This document shows, one piece after another, positions 7,052 through 13,961 of a stretch of 27,110 nucleotides of DNA. The notes under the pieces were generated by a model. It made no database searches. It was not told the DNA's origin and saw only the letters and a program-made list of their open reading frames with translations. The translations under genes and the position numbers were made by a program. The stretch spans positions 1 to 27,110 of the IMG/VR virus record IMGVR_UViG_3300036402_000041. One strand, 5' to 3'. Source of the DNA: a virus. Numbering within the stretch: position 1 is the first letter of the stretch; every line of letters begins with the position of its first letter.

Positions 7052-7689
7052 CCACGGACAGCCCCGAGGAAAGCCGTGACGAGCGGTTCTGCGGCGCCCG
7101 GAAGCGGCAGGGCGAGGGGACCTGCACGCAGCCGTCGGGCTGGGGCACGGACCACGTCGGGATCGGGTCCTGCAAGCTGCACGGCGGGTCGATGCAGAAC
7201 CACAAGACGGCGGCGATCACGACGCAGGCGAGGCGTGACGTGGTCCTGTTCGGTGCCCGCCGCGACATCCACCCGGCTGACGCCTTGCTGGAGTTGGTGC
7301 AGTGGACGGCCGGCGAGGTCGACTACTGGCGGCACCGGGTGCGCCTGCTGGACGAGGATGCACTCACGTGGGGTGTGACCCGGGTGAAGGAGGGCGGGGA
7401 TGACCGGGGAACGACGGAGGAGGCGAAGCCGAACGTCGCCTACGTGATGCTGGTGGACGCGAGCAACCGGCTGGAGAAGTACTCGACGGCCGCCCTGAAG
7501 GCTGGCGTGGATGAGCGGCGGGTCAGGTTGGCGGAGCAGCAGGGGACGTTGCTGCATGGCGTCCTGGTGGCCGTTCTGGGCGAGCTGGGGCATGACGTGG
7601 CGCCGGGGTCTGCTGCGGCCCAGGTGATCCTGCGGCACATGGCCCCGCTGCGTGAGGCCGTCGAACTGGGGACGGGGGAAGCGTCGTGA
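7048..7689 (+). CDS. Terminase small subunit (CKLHGG type), 213 aa
   Basis: ATGA overlap at the start. The N-terminal domain has C15, C26, H36, C42 and H45 in FCGARKRQGEGTC, WGTDHVGIGSCKLHGGS, a zinc-ribbon-like motif typical of small terminase subunits in actinophages. It is followed by NHKTAAITTQARRDVV and a long helical region. Small terminase binds the packaging site (cos or pac) on the concatemer, oligomerises and hands DNA to the large subunit. Here it sits about 7.2 kb upstream of the large-subunit gene (14888), separated by accessory and adhesin genes, whereas the two are usually neighbours. Other HGG-motif DNA-binding proteins exist, so certainty is moderate. Confidence 0.72.
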   Translation: MTTDSPEESRDERFCGARKRQGEGTCTQPSGWGTDHVGIGSCKLHGGSMQNHKTAAITTQARRDVVLFGARRDIHPADALLELVQWTAGEVDYWRHRVRLLDEDALTWGVTRVKEGGDDRGTTEEAKPNVAYVMLVDASNRLEKYSTAALKAGVDERRVRLAEQQGTLLHGVLVAVLGELGHDVAPGSAAAQVILRHMAPLREAVELGTGEAS

Positions 7690-8063
7690 GGTACTTCCAT
7701 GGCGGTGCGCCCGGCCTCAAGCCCGGTGACCTGATCGAGCCGAGGCCGCCAGGCGAGGGCAAGCACCTGGTTGATGGCTGCCCGACGTGCGAGGCACGAA
7801 AGGCGGGAGCGCCGATCGAAGGCGATGGCCTGGATCCGACCCTGATCTACGTGACGACCGACCGGGAGTACGCCCGCATCTACGCGGGCGGCTATCCGCT
7901 GGGTGCGCTGTACGTCGTCGAGCCGATCGGAGAGTTGACTCCGTCTCCGGATCCCGTGCCGTCCTGGGGGTGCGAGGCGGCAATCGTGTCCGGGGTCTAC
8001 GACGCGTGCGTCCGCCTATCGCCCGCCCAGGTCCGTCGAGCAGTGAGGAGATACGCCGCATGA
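7686..8063 (+). CDS. Arr-like (rifampin ADP-ribosyltransferase-related) protein, 125 aa
   Basis: GTG start at 7686, overlapping the terminase stop. The sequence follows the Arr family in order: YFHGGAPGLKPGDLIEP (residues 3-19, matching the HGTxxxLKxGDxLxP motif with the conserved His), IYVTTDREYARIYAG (matching IYITxxxxxAxxWG) and ALYVVEPIGELTPSPD (matching the RIFIVEPxGxIEDDPN strand-loop). A final segment CEAAIVSGVYDACVRLSP stands where Arr has its C-terminal strand. An insert with CPTCEARKAG after the first motif is unlike classical Arr. Arr enzymes transfer ADP-ribose from NAD+ to rifamycin; the relatives in phages need not have that substrate and could modify host protein, RNA or NAD-derived signals. 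The fold is fairly likely, the activity open. Confidence 0.65.
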   Translation: MRYFHGGAPGLKPGDLIEPRPPGEGKHLVDGCPTCEARKAGAPIEGDGLDPTLIYVTTDREYARIYAGGYPLGALYVVEPIGELTPSPDPVPSWGCEAAIVSGVYDACVRLSPAQVRRAVRRYAA

Positions 8064-8914
8064 CGACCTACGAAGCCGTACACGCCGATCTGCGGGCTCA
8101 GCCCGCTTTCACAGCCACACCCCCGCAAAGCTGCCTGAATGGATGCCAGGAAGGCACAGGGCCGGAACGAGGCATGGTTTTCTGCCAACCCGCCTACCTC
8201 CTCTGCCCCCGATGCCTCGACCGGCTCGAACACTGGCTCCGCGACATCCCCGACAGCTACGCCCTCCTCCCCGTCGTCCAAGAACACGGCACCGTCCCCG
8301 GCAACCCCGAATCCGCCAAGACGAAACAACCCGACGCACCCGCACCCATGCGCCTCGAAGTCACCGACCTCCTCGACACCCGCGACGGGCGCGGGGCACT
8401 CGGCGTCGTGCATGCCTGGGCGCAGCTCATCCGCGACGAGCGGCGACTCCCCGCACGCCGCTGCCACTGCGACCACGCCCGACCCACCCACGGACAAGGA
8501 CGCGGCCACGACAAAGGCCACTGCACCGCGGCAGGCTGCGGCTGCCGCACCTACACGCCCGGCCCGTACTATGTGCACGCCGAAACCCGCCTGATCCTCG
8601 CCCACCTCGACTGGTGCGGGCAGCAAGAGTTCGCCGGCGACCTGTACCGGGAACTGAAAGACCTCACCCGGCAGATGTCCGACACCATCGGCGACTACCG
8701 GGCGCGGCCTGTCGGGAAGTGCGCGGCCTGGATCGACCGGCCTGGTGCCCCGTTGCAGGTGCTCTGCGGGGGAGCCCTTGTCATGGACCGCGACAAGCAG
8801 GGCGTCGTGTGTCTGGGGTGCGGCAAGGAGTACGCGGCTGACGCCGGGCTGCGCGAGTTGGGGCTCATCGTCGGGGCCATGTTCGGAGACACTAGGCAGC
8901 AGGAGGCGTCGTGA
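8060..8914 (+). CDS. Cysteine-rich multi-zinc-ribbon protein with helical core, 284 aa
   Basis: ATGA overlap at both ends. Three cysteine clusters are visible: C25/C29/C42/C49/C52 (with FCQPAYLLCPRCLDRL), C135/C137/C155/C160/C162 (RRCHCDH, HCTAAGCGCRTY) and C221/C236/C251/C254 (GKCAAW, VLCGG, VVCLGCGKEY). Between them are helical stretches, e.g. ALGVVHAWAQLIRDERRLP and DLYRELKDLTRQMSDTIGDY. This layout resembles actinophage zinc-ribbon/HTH proteins of unknown function; the last 30 residues (YAADAGLRELGLIVG) could form a helix-turn-helix. A nucleic-acid-binding role is likely, the precise task unknown. Confidence 0.75.
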   Translation: MTTYEAVHADLRAQPAFTATPPQSCLNGCQEGTGPERGMVFCQPAYLLCPRCLDRLEHWLRDIPDSYALLPVVQEHGTVPGNPESAKTKQPDAPAPMRLEVTDLLDTRDGRGALGVVHAWAQLIRDERRLPARRCHCDHARPTHGQGRGHDKGHCTAAGCGCRTYTPGPYYVHAETRLILAHLDWCGQQEFAGDLYRELKDLTRQMSDTIGDYRARPVGKCAAWIDRPGAPLQVLCGGALVMDRDKQGVVCLGCGKEYAADAGLRELGLIVGAMFGDTRQQEAS

Positions 8915-9081
8915 TTCGCAGCAGAGTGACCGCAGTTCGTGTCCAGCCAGGCTGGTTCTACGAGGTGTTCGACACCGAGCAGCCGGAAGGCAACCGCGTG
9001 ATAGTGAGCGGCGCACGGCTCACATGGAGGCATGCGATGGACGCGGCGATCTTCTGGCTCAAAAAGCCGCGCCATGACTGA
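8911..9081 (+). CDS. Very small hypothetical protein, 56 aa
   Basis: GTG at 8911 overlaps the previous stop (GTGA) and is preceded by GCAGGAGG. The translation runs VIRSRVTAVRVQPGWFYEVF, then an acidic turn, VIVSGARLTW, a helix HAMDAAIFWLKK and a basic end, with TGA at 9079-9081. It overlaps the next gene by 8 bases. The beta-beta-alpha pattern with conserved aromatics looks like a genuine small domain. Without this frame there would be a 160-base hole in an otherwise unbroken chain. Function unknown. Confidence 0.6.
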   Translation: MIRSRVTAVRVQPGWFYEVFDTEQPEGNRVIVSGARLTWRHAMDAAIFWLKKPRHD

Positions 9082-9310
9082 CCCGGGCAACATCATCGGG
9101 TTCAGCGTCGGCGGCCAGCCTGTCTACGCCAAGCCCTCCAAGCCGCTGCGGCTCGCCAGTCAGTCGATGATCGAGACCATCGAGATCATGGACGAGCGCG
9201 GCAATCAGGGCAGCGACATCGTCTGGGAGATCGCCGTCCACTACAGCCGAAGCTGGAACTTCACGGAGCGGGTGCGCATGGCGTGGCAGATCGTGCGAGG
9301 CAAGGGATGA
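9074..9310 (+). CDS. Small hypothetical protein, 78 aa
   Basis: ATG at 9074 lies inside the end of the preceding gene (8-base overlap); an earlier ATG at 9032 in this frame has no ribosome site and overlaps more. The protein has a polar start (MTDPGNIIGFSVGGQPVYA), a helix-forming centre (SMIETIEIMDERGNQ) and an aromatic end (YSRSWNFTERVRMAWQIV). It has no known motif. It is part of a run of four genes under 80 residues with coupled starts and stops. Confidence 0.6.
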   Translation: MTDPGNIIGFSVGGQPVYAKPSKPLRLASQSMIETIEIMDERGNQGSDIVWEIAVHYSRSWNFTERVRMAWQIVRGKG

Positions 9311-9468
9311 GCGACATGGACAAGAAGCGGCAGGCGATCGAGGCGATCATCTCGGCGAGCTTCCGTGCCGGGGTCGAGGTGGGGCGGCTGTACCGCGAAC
9401 CGGTCGAGCCCATCATTGAGTGGGATGGGCTCAAGCCGCGGATCACCGGCTACAAGGTGGGCGCATGA
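9307..9468 (+). CDS. Very small hypothetical protein, 53 aa
   Basis: ATGA overlap with the previous gene; an in-frame ATG further 5' (9283) is inside that gene. A helix KKRQAIEAIISASFRAGVEV is followed by GRLYREPVEPIIEWDG and a short end KPRITGYKVGA. The helix with RAGVEVGR resembles short phage proteins of unknown role. Supported by exact coupling on both sides (stop overlaps the next ATG at 9465) and codon bias only. Confidence 0.55.
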   Translation: MSDMDKKRQAIEAIISASFRAGVEVGRLYREPVEPIIEWDGLKPRITGYKVGA

Positions 9469-9695
9469 GCGATCCGATCGAGGCTGTCCGTGCCGCGCCT
9501 GGTGAGTTCTTCCTCGCCGCCGAGCAGGTCGCGGTCGGTGACCGGTTCAGGGTCCTGGACGCGGTCTACGAGGTGATGAGCGAGCCGTCGCAGTGGGGTA
9601 TCGCGTGGGTCGCGACCGTGAAGGTCATCGAGGGGTTGAAGCCGGGCAGCGAGTTCCGGGCCATGCTCCACACAGGGCGGAAGGTGGAAGGGTGA
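9465..9695 (+). CDS. Small hypothetical protein, 76 aa, beta-rich
   Basis: ATGA overlap at the start and GTGA at the end. After a short helix (MSDPIEAVRAAPGEFFLAAE) the sequence alternates hydrophobic strands and turns: VAVGDRFRVLDAVYEVMSE, WGIAWVATVKVIEG, SEFRAMLHTG. This reads as a small five-stranded barrel, possibly of the type that binds nucleic acid or modified bases, but no family can be named. Neighbours on both sides are also short and unrecognised. Confidence 0.6.
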   Translation: MSDPIEAVRAAPGEFFLAAEQVAVGDRFRVLDAVYEVMSEPSQWGIAWVATVKVIEGLKPGSEFRAMLHTGRKVEG

Positions 9696-10141
9696 CCGAC
9701 GACGAGATCTCCCGCATGAACGCCCGCATCGGGGCCTACGCGAGCAGGAGCGACGGCACCGAGAACCTCGGCATCGACTGGTTCGAGCACCTCCAGAAGC
9801 CGGACCTGCCGAAGACCAGCGACCCGCTCGCCCGGTTCGTGATCTCCCGCATCATCGAACTGGAGACCGAGCCGCGCGGTGAGATCAAAGCCGCCTACGA
9901 CGAGCCGGCTGGGCCGATGGCACACCGGTACGCCAAGCACGTCCGCCGCGACTGCATCGTGTTCAGGCAGATCGTGCTGGCCTACCTGCAAGCCCACGAC
10001 CGCGCCGAGACCTGCGAAGAGGACCACGACGATTCGGCCGAGCTGAGCGGCGTCATGATTGGGCTACGGCAGGCCGTGTTGGCAGTTGCCAACAGGTGGT
10101 CGGATCACCGCGAGTTCGACCCCGGTTGGAGGCTGACGTGA
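9692..10141 (+). CDS. Hypothetical protein, 149 aa
   Basis: GTG at 9692 overlaps the previous stop (GTGA); preceded by GGAAGGTGGAAGG. The core from residue 40 is helical and conserved-looking: DPLARFVISRIIELETEPRG, then HRYAKHVRRDCIVFRQIVLA, then YLQAHDRAETCEEDHDDS. A final helix is LSGVMIGLRQAVLAVANRW. The pattern of an Arg-rich helix followed by a V-x-FRQIVLAYLQAHD helix recalls DUF-type actinobacterial phage proteins; I cannot name the DUF with confidence. It is soluble, with no membrane span. Role unknown. Confidence 0.65.
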   Translation: MTDDEISRMNARIGAYASRSDGTENLGIDWFEHLQKPDLPKTSDPLARFVISRIIELETEPRGEIKAAYDEPAGPMAHRYAKHVRRDCIVFRQIVLAYLQAHDRAETCEEDHDDSAELSGVMIGLRQAVLAVANRWSDHREFDPGWRLT

Positions 10142-10527
10142 GCAAGCTTCAGTGGCTCTTGCTGATCTGCCGCCTGGTGACCTTCGCGGCCATGGTGGTG
10201 GCTCTCGTGGCTGCTCTGCTCGCTGGGCGATGGCAGCGCCAAGCCGCACGCGCTCGTCGGGAGACGGCGAGGATCGTGGCTGGCGGGCCAGTCCCACCGG
10301 TACGCCGCTCCGAGCAGGACCCTCGGGAGTTCTTCATCCCACTGACTGGCACGGATATGCCACGCCTGACTTGGGGGGGAAACGGCAAACCAGCACCTAT
10401 AGCCAGACGTATGACCCTCCCGCCTGCCGGTGGCGGTTACCGCGCGCTCCCCGGACCGACCCCGCCCAGAGGCACGCCACCCACTCCGCCCCGACCAAGC
10501 AACGGCGGAGCCACGACAGCCCGGTAA
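10138..10527 (+). CDS. Small single-pass membrane protein, 129 aa
   Basis: GTG at 10138 overlaps the previous stop (GTGA). Residues 4-29 form one hydrophobic helix (LQWLLLICRLVTFAAMVVAL plus VAALLAG) followed by WQRQAARARRETAR, so the positive-inside rule puts the C-terminal part in the cytoplasm. The rest is Pro/Gly-rich and probably disordered (PPAGGGYRALPGPTPPRGT). One transmembrane segment near the N-terminus with a basic cytoplasmic tail could be an accessory membrane protein; holin or superinfection-exclusion roles are possible but nothing specific supports them. It is the last gene before a hairpin at 10532. Confidence 0.6.
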   Translation: MSKLQWLLLICRLVTFAAMVVALVAALLAGRWQRQAARARRETARIVAGGPVPPVRRSEQDPREFFIPLTGTDMPRLTWGGNGKPAPIARRMTLPPAGGGYRALPGPTPPRGTPPTPPRPSNGGATTAR

Positions 10528-10531
10528 CGCA

Positions 10532-10563
10532 GCGAGCGCCCAGCCGGCCAGCCAGGCGCTCGC
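10532..10563 (+). terminator. Hairpin after the accessory gene chain; possible terminator
   Basis: A perfect 9-bp inverted repeat, GCGAGCGCC (10532-10540) and GGCGCTCGC (10555-10563), with a 14-base loop, starts four bases after the TAA of the membrane-protein gene. There is no T-run, but T-less terminators are common in high-GC actinobacteria. It separates the long coupled chain of genes from the HTH gene at 10628. The 100 bases 10528-10627 hold no other feature I can support. Confidence 0.45.
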
Positions 10564-10627
10564 AACAGTCCCTCAGCAGGGTGTCGAACCGCACAGCCAT
10601 CATGACACCTGCAACGGGGGGCACGCC

Positions 10628-10870
10628 GTGACTGACCTGCCGCGCTACACCGACGACGAGGCGTTCGCGCTCGGACTGCATCCAGCCAATGCGTTCCGGG
10701 CGTTCTCCCTTGCCCCCGGCACGATCAGGGCCTGGGCATCGGCTGGCCACATCCAAGCCCGGGGGATCGGGGCGCGGGGTGCCCGGCTGTACGTGGTCGC
10801 TGAGGTCGCGGCCTACTCGAAACGTGACCTGAAGCGCCCTGGTCCGCGCCGATTGTCCAGTGTCGCGTGA
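10628..10870 (+). CDS. MerR-like helix-turn-helix protein, 80 aa
   Basis: GTG at 10628, with GGGGGG a few bases upstream as ribosome site; an in-frame extension 5' is Pro-rich shadow. The N-terminus (YTDDEAFALGLHPANAFRAF) leads to the helix-turn-helix SLAPGTIRAWASAGHIQARG and a wing GARGARLYVVAEVAAYSKR. The T-I-R-x-W-A...G-x-I pattern with a basic wing is that of MerR-type or excisionase-like small DNA-binding proteins. It is the only gene in the left half set apart on both sides: hairpin upstream, TGTCGC-repeat region downstream, which begins at its own stop. A regulator acting at that region is an attractive inference. Excisionase is the alternative; no integrase is in the window. Confidence 0.65.
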   Translation: MTDLPRYTDDEAFALGLHPANAFRAFSLAPGTIRAWASAGHIQARGIGARGARLYVVAEVAAYSKRDLKRPGPRRLSSVA

Positions 10871-10926
10871 CACCTTGTCGCGTGTCGCTTGACATGGTTC
10901 GTTGAATTCGGCAACACTCAGCGACA
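10860..10926 (+). promoter_or_regulatory. TGTCGC repeat region with weak promoter candidate
   Basis: TGTCGC occurs directly at 10861, 10876 and 10883, and inverted (GCGACA) at 10921-10926; a further direct copy lies at 10964. The first lies in the inverted repeat GTGTCGCGTGACAC (arms GTGTC/GACAC, 10860-10873), overlapping the HTH gene's stop. A perfect TTGACA (10889-10894) is followed after 18 bases by AACACT (10913-10918), a poor -10. This looks like an operator/promoter region for the rightward structural genes. The rest of the 10871-11090 gap holds only the hairpin at 11019. Confidence 0.4.
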
Positions 10927-11018
10927 GCGGGCGAGGTATCTCTACTCACCGTCACCACTTGAATGTCGCGCTCCACAGAGCGCGCAGCCTCCACGCTTCG
11001 ACCCCGTGGACGCCCCCC

Positions 11019-11058
11019 GCGAAGCCCCGGCTCCCCACCTGGAAGCCGGGGCCTTCGC
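11019..11058 (+). terminator. Strong GC hairpin in the leader before the adhesin genes
   Basis: GCGAAGCCCCGGCT (11019-11032) pairs with AGCCGGGGCCTTCGC (11044-11058), one C bulged, loop of 11 bases. It is one of the strongest hairpins in the window, with the look of a factor-independent terminator without T-run. It lies 33 bases before the ATG of the collagen-like gene, so it either ends readthrough from the left operon or structures the leader RNA of the right operon. Which depends on where the promoter is. Confidence 0.5.
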
Positions 11059-11090
11059 ATTCCCCCGAGCCCCGCTGGAGGTGACACGCC

Positions 11091-11855
11091 ATGGCCATCC
11101 CCGCCGAGTGGAACACTCGCACCGTCGAGCGCACCTACAAGGACGAGCTCGACAACCCAATGACCGGCTTCGTCACCTTCACTGCGACCGTCGGCTACGT
11201 CGAAAACACGGCAGAAACCACCGCCTGGTTCTCCCGGCCTGTCCGCGTCGCCCTCGACGGCACCGGCAAAGCCTCCGCGCTGCTGCGCACATCCGACCCG
11301 GACATGCCGCAGCACGGCTACACCCACAAGGTCGTCGAAGAACTCGCCTACGCGGTCGTCTCCGGGCAGCCGACACCTGAGCCGATCACCAACACGTACT
11401 ACATCCTCGTCGAGCCAGGCGCATCCCCGCTCGAGTACGGGCTACTCGCCCCCGTCCAGCCCGGACAGGGCGTCGTCGTTGTCCCCGGCCTCGAAGGACC
11501 GCAAGGCCCTCCCGGCGCCGACGGAGCACCTGGAGCCCCCGGTGCCCCCGGCGCGACCGGTGCCACTGGTGCGACAGGCGCAGCTGGTGCACCCGGTGAC
11601 ATCTCCGGGCTAGCGACCATCGCCACCACCGGTCACCTGAGCGACGCCACGGACTATGTCGCGCCGATGACCACGTCCGAGCGCAAGACCGAGGGCATCC
11701 TCGCTGACCGGGTCATGACCCAGGTCCGGTTCGTGTCCGGCGCCTACGAGACGATCGTCAACTCCTCGCGCCTCTGCCGCGTCTTCACCGGCACCGCAGC
11801 CAACGACCCCGCGGCCGCAGCCAACGAAGACGATCTCTGGCTCGTTCTGCCATGA
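11091..11855 (+). CDS. Minor tail/fibre protein with collagen-like repeat, 254 aa
   Basis: ATG at 11091 behind CTGGAGGTGAC. The N-terminal domain (1-110) is beta-rich (MTGFVTFTATVGYVE, VRVALDGTGKASALLRTSD, VVEELAYAVVSG, NTYYILVEPG). This is the type of small sandwich that heads phage appendage proteins and probably attaches to the virion. Residues 133-168 are 12 Gly-X-Y triplets (GPQGPPGADGAPGAP...), a triple-helix-forming stalk, so the protein should be a trimer. The C-terminal part (170-254) could cap the stalk; it ends in NEDDLWLVLP. Collagen-like stalks are common in phage tail fibres. It overlaps the next gene, a tailspike-like protein, by ATGA, forming an adhesin module placed before the large terminase. 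Confidence 0.75.
   Translation: MAIPAEWNTRTVERTYKDELDNPMTGFVTFTATVGYVENTAETTAWFSRPVRVALDGTGKASALLRTSDPDMPQHGYTHKVVEELAYAVVSGQPTPEPITNTYYILVEPGASPLEYGLLAPVQPGQGVVVVPGLEGPQGPPGADGAPGAPGAPGATGATGATGAAGAPGDISGLATIATTGHLSDATDYVAPMTTSERKTEGILADRVMTQVRFVSGAYETIVNSSRLCRVFTGTAANDPAAAANEDDLWLVLP
11487..11594 (+). repeat. Collagen-like Gly-X-Y coding repeat (12 triplets)
   Basis: Twelve consecutive Gly-X-Y triplets, GLE GPQ GPP GAD GAP GAP GAP GAT GAT GAT GAA GAP, are encoded by a 9-base-period pattern of GGN-NCN-CCN codons. The DNA is locally repetitive (GGTGCCACTGGTGCGACAGG), so copy number may vary by slippage between relatives, changing stalk length. Confidence 0.85.
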
Positions 11856-13954
11856 CCGTCGCCCGCGTCCGCCAAGCAGGCGTGTGGGTACGACGGAACA
11901 GTGCACCTGTCGACCCGTCGCCCGGCTACACCTACGTCGTCAACCCGGGCGACGACCCGCAGGCCGCCTGCACCGCGGCCCCGACAGGCGCGTCGATCCT
12001 ATTCAAGCCCGGCACGCACCGCCCGAACGCGCTGAACCCGAAGACCGGACAGGTCCTGGTCGGGCAGGCCGGGACGATCTTCGACGGCAGCACGGCCTTG
12101 ACGTCGTTCACGTCGGACGGCGCCGGCCACTGGTACGCCAGCGTGACGCTCCCGGACTACACCGAGTCGACCGCCGTCCAGTGCGAGATCACGACCGGCC
12201 CGAACGCCAACGCCTGCCGCAAACGCGAGCAGGTCTTCGTCGACGGCGTCCACCTCGACCGCGTCATGGCCCTCACCGAGCTCAACCTGACGTCCGAGTT
12301 CTACCAGGACCACGCTGCGGACCGGGTCTACTTCTCGTACGACCCGACCGGGCACACCGTCGTCATGGCGTCGAAAGCCCACGCTGTCTCGACCGCGAAC
12401 ACGGTCCGGATGACGGGGATCAAGGTCCAGTATTACGCGCCCCCGTCGCAGCTCGGCGCGATCTACCTCCGCGGCATCAACTCCGAGGTCGATCACTGCG
12501 AGATCACCAACGTCCACGCCATCGGCGTGTTCCTCGACGGCGCGAACGGAACCCAGATCCACGACAACACGATTCACCACGTAGGGCAGCTCGGTGTCGG
12601 CTCTCACGCCTCCCACAACGTGCGGATCGCAGCGAACTGGCTGCACCACAACAACACCGACGGCTACCGGCCCGACGACTGGGAATCAGGCGACATCAAG
12701 TTCACCTGGTCCGACGGTGTCATCGTCGAGGACAACCTGTGTGAGGACTCCCGCGGGCTCGCGATCTGGGGCGACATCGAGAACGGCCTCAACGGCAAGT
12801 GCTTCATCCGCCGCAACGCGGTCCGCTGGTGTTACGCGGACGGGATCCGGTACGAGATCGGCTACAACTGCGAGATCTCGAACAACACGATCGAGTACTC
12901 GGGGTTCCAGTTCGCTGCCGACCATGGCGACGACTCGGCGTTCACGGGCTACTCGGGGTTCGGTACCGCGGCGATCAACATCAACACGTCCCGCGACGTC
13001 GAGGTGTTCGGCAATGTGCTGGGTCCGAACCAGAACGGGATCTTCGCGCAGTTCCGGCCGCGTGCCGATGTGACGTTCCCGAACCGGGACCTGATCAACT
13101 TCAACGCCCACGACAACGACGTGACGCTCGTCCCGTACACCCTGACCGGGAAGGCCGGGAACAGCTACACGTCCGGCCTCAAGTCGGGTGAGGGCGTCAC
13201 CGGCCTCAACACCCTCATGGGCAGCTCGGGCATCGCGACGGCGCAGTACTACGACGCAACCAAGAACAACCGGTTCAACCACAACACGTACCGGGTCTCA
13301 TCGCCCGGCCGCCTCCAATACGCCTGGACCCAGGGCTACCGGTCGTTCGCGACCTGGCAGTCCGCCGGCCAAGAAGCCACCGGTGTACAGGTAGCGGCGC
13401 CCCGTCCCGGGTTCCAGATCACCGCAGGCGGCGACGACGGCAACTGGCACACCTTCGACACGACCGGGTACTACTCGGCGGTCGGCACGAAGATCTACAT
13501 CGGCGACAACGCGGCCGTCCCGACCGACGCCGACCGTTGCGCATGGCTCCGGTTCTTCCCGCACATCCCCGGCGGCGCCACGATCACGCCCGCGCAGGCG
13601 TACCTGTTCCTGTACGCCACCGGCCTCTCAGGTGTCGCCCCCGACATGCTGATCGATGCCGAGAAAACCATCAACGCCGCCCAGCCGACTTCGAAAGCCA
13701 ACGTTGCCGGCCGGGCGCGCACCACTGCACAGGTTGCCTGGGCCTCGCCCGCGTGGGTGTCGTCGTCGTGGCAGCAGTCCCCGGCGATCCACACGATCCT
13801 GCAAGAGCTCGTGAATCAGCCGGGCTGGACCGTCGACTCCCCGGCGTTGCTGTTCCTCCGCGACAACCAGGCCGGCAACGTCAGTGGGCAGATCTCCTTC
13901 AACGCCTACGAGACGGACCCGGCGCTGTCCGCGAACCTCCAAGCCCAGTGGTGA
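11852..13954 (+). CDS. Tailspike-like right-handed beta-helix protein, 700 aa
   Basis: ATGA overlap with the collagen-like gene. The first 25 residues (VRQAGVWVRRNSAPVDPSPG) carry a G-x-W-V motif. Residues about 27-90 (VVNPGDDPQAACTAAPTGAS, ILFKPGTH) are the pectate-lyase-like entry of a parallel beta-helix. Coils with N-x-I/V and H-D-N repeats follow over about 190-430 (VDHCEITNVHAIGVFLDGAN, IHDNTIHHVGQLGVGSHASH, VRIAANWLHHNNTDG, FIRRNAVRWCYADGIRYEIG, CEISNNTIEYSGFQF). Such proteins bind and often cut host surface polysaccharide; substrate and activity cannot be read here. Residues about 525-700 form a separate beta domain (GATITPAQAYLFLYATGLSG, HTILQELVNQPGW) that recurs in the next gene. 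Confidence 0.8.
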   Translation: MTVARVRQAGVWVRRNSAPVDPSPGYTYVVNPGDDPQAACTAAPTGASILFKPGTHRPNALNPKTGQVLVGQAGTIFDGSTALTSFTSDGAGHWYASVTLPDYTESTAVQCEITTGPNANACRKREQVFVDGVHLDRVMALTELNLTSEFYQDHAADRVYFSYDPTGHTVVMASKAHAVSTANTVRMTGIKVQYYAPPSQLGAIYLRGINSEVDHCEITNVHAIGVFLDGANGTQIHDNTIHHVGQLGVGSHASHNVRIAANWLHHNNTDGYRPDDWESGDIKFTWSDGVIVEDNLCEDSRGLAIWGDIENGLNGKCFIRRNAVRWCYADGIRYEIGYNCEISNNTIEYSGFQFAADHGDDSAFTGYSGFGTAAININTSRDVEVFGNVLGPNQNGIFAQFRPRADVTFPNRDLINFNAHDNDVTLVPYTLTGKAGNSYTSGLKSGEGVTGLNTLMGSSGIATAQYYDATKNNRFNHNTYRVSSPGRLQYAWTQGYRSFATWQSAGQEATGVQVAAPRPGFQITAGGDDGNWHTFDTTGYYSAVGTKIYIGDNAAVPTDADRCAWLRFFPHIPGGATITPAQAYLFLYATGLSGVAPDMLIDAEKTINAAQPTSKANVAGRARTTAQVAWASPAWVSSSWQQSPAIHTILQELVNQPGWTVDSPALLFLRDNQAGNVSGQISFNAYETDPALSANLQAQW

Positions 13955-13961
13955 CGCGGCG

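Noticed and set aside
10152-10631. 159-codon alternative frame over the membrane protein gene
   Set aside because: Its N-terminal part is a shadow of the hydrophobic helix of the supported frame and it lacks coupling to the preceding stop. Only the GTG at 10138 gives a sensible membrane protein.
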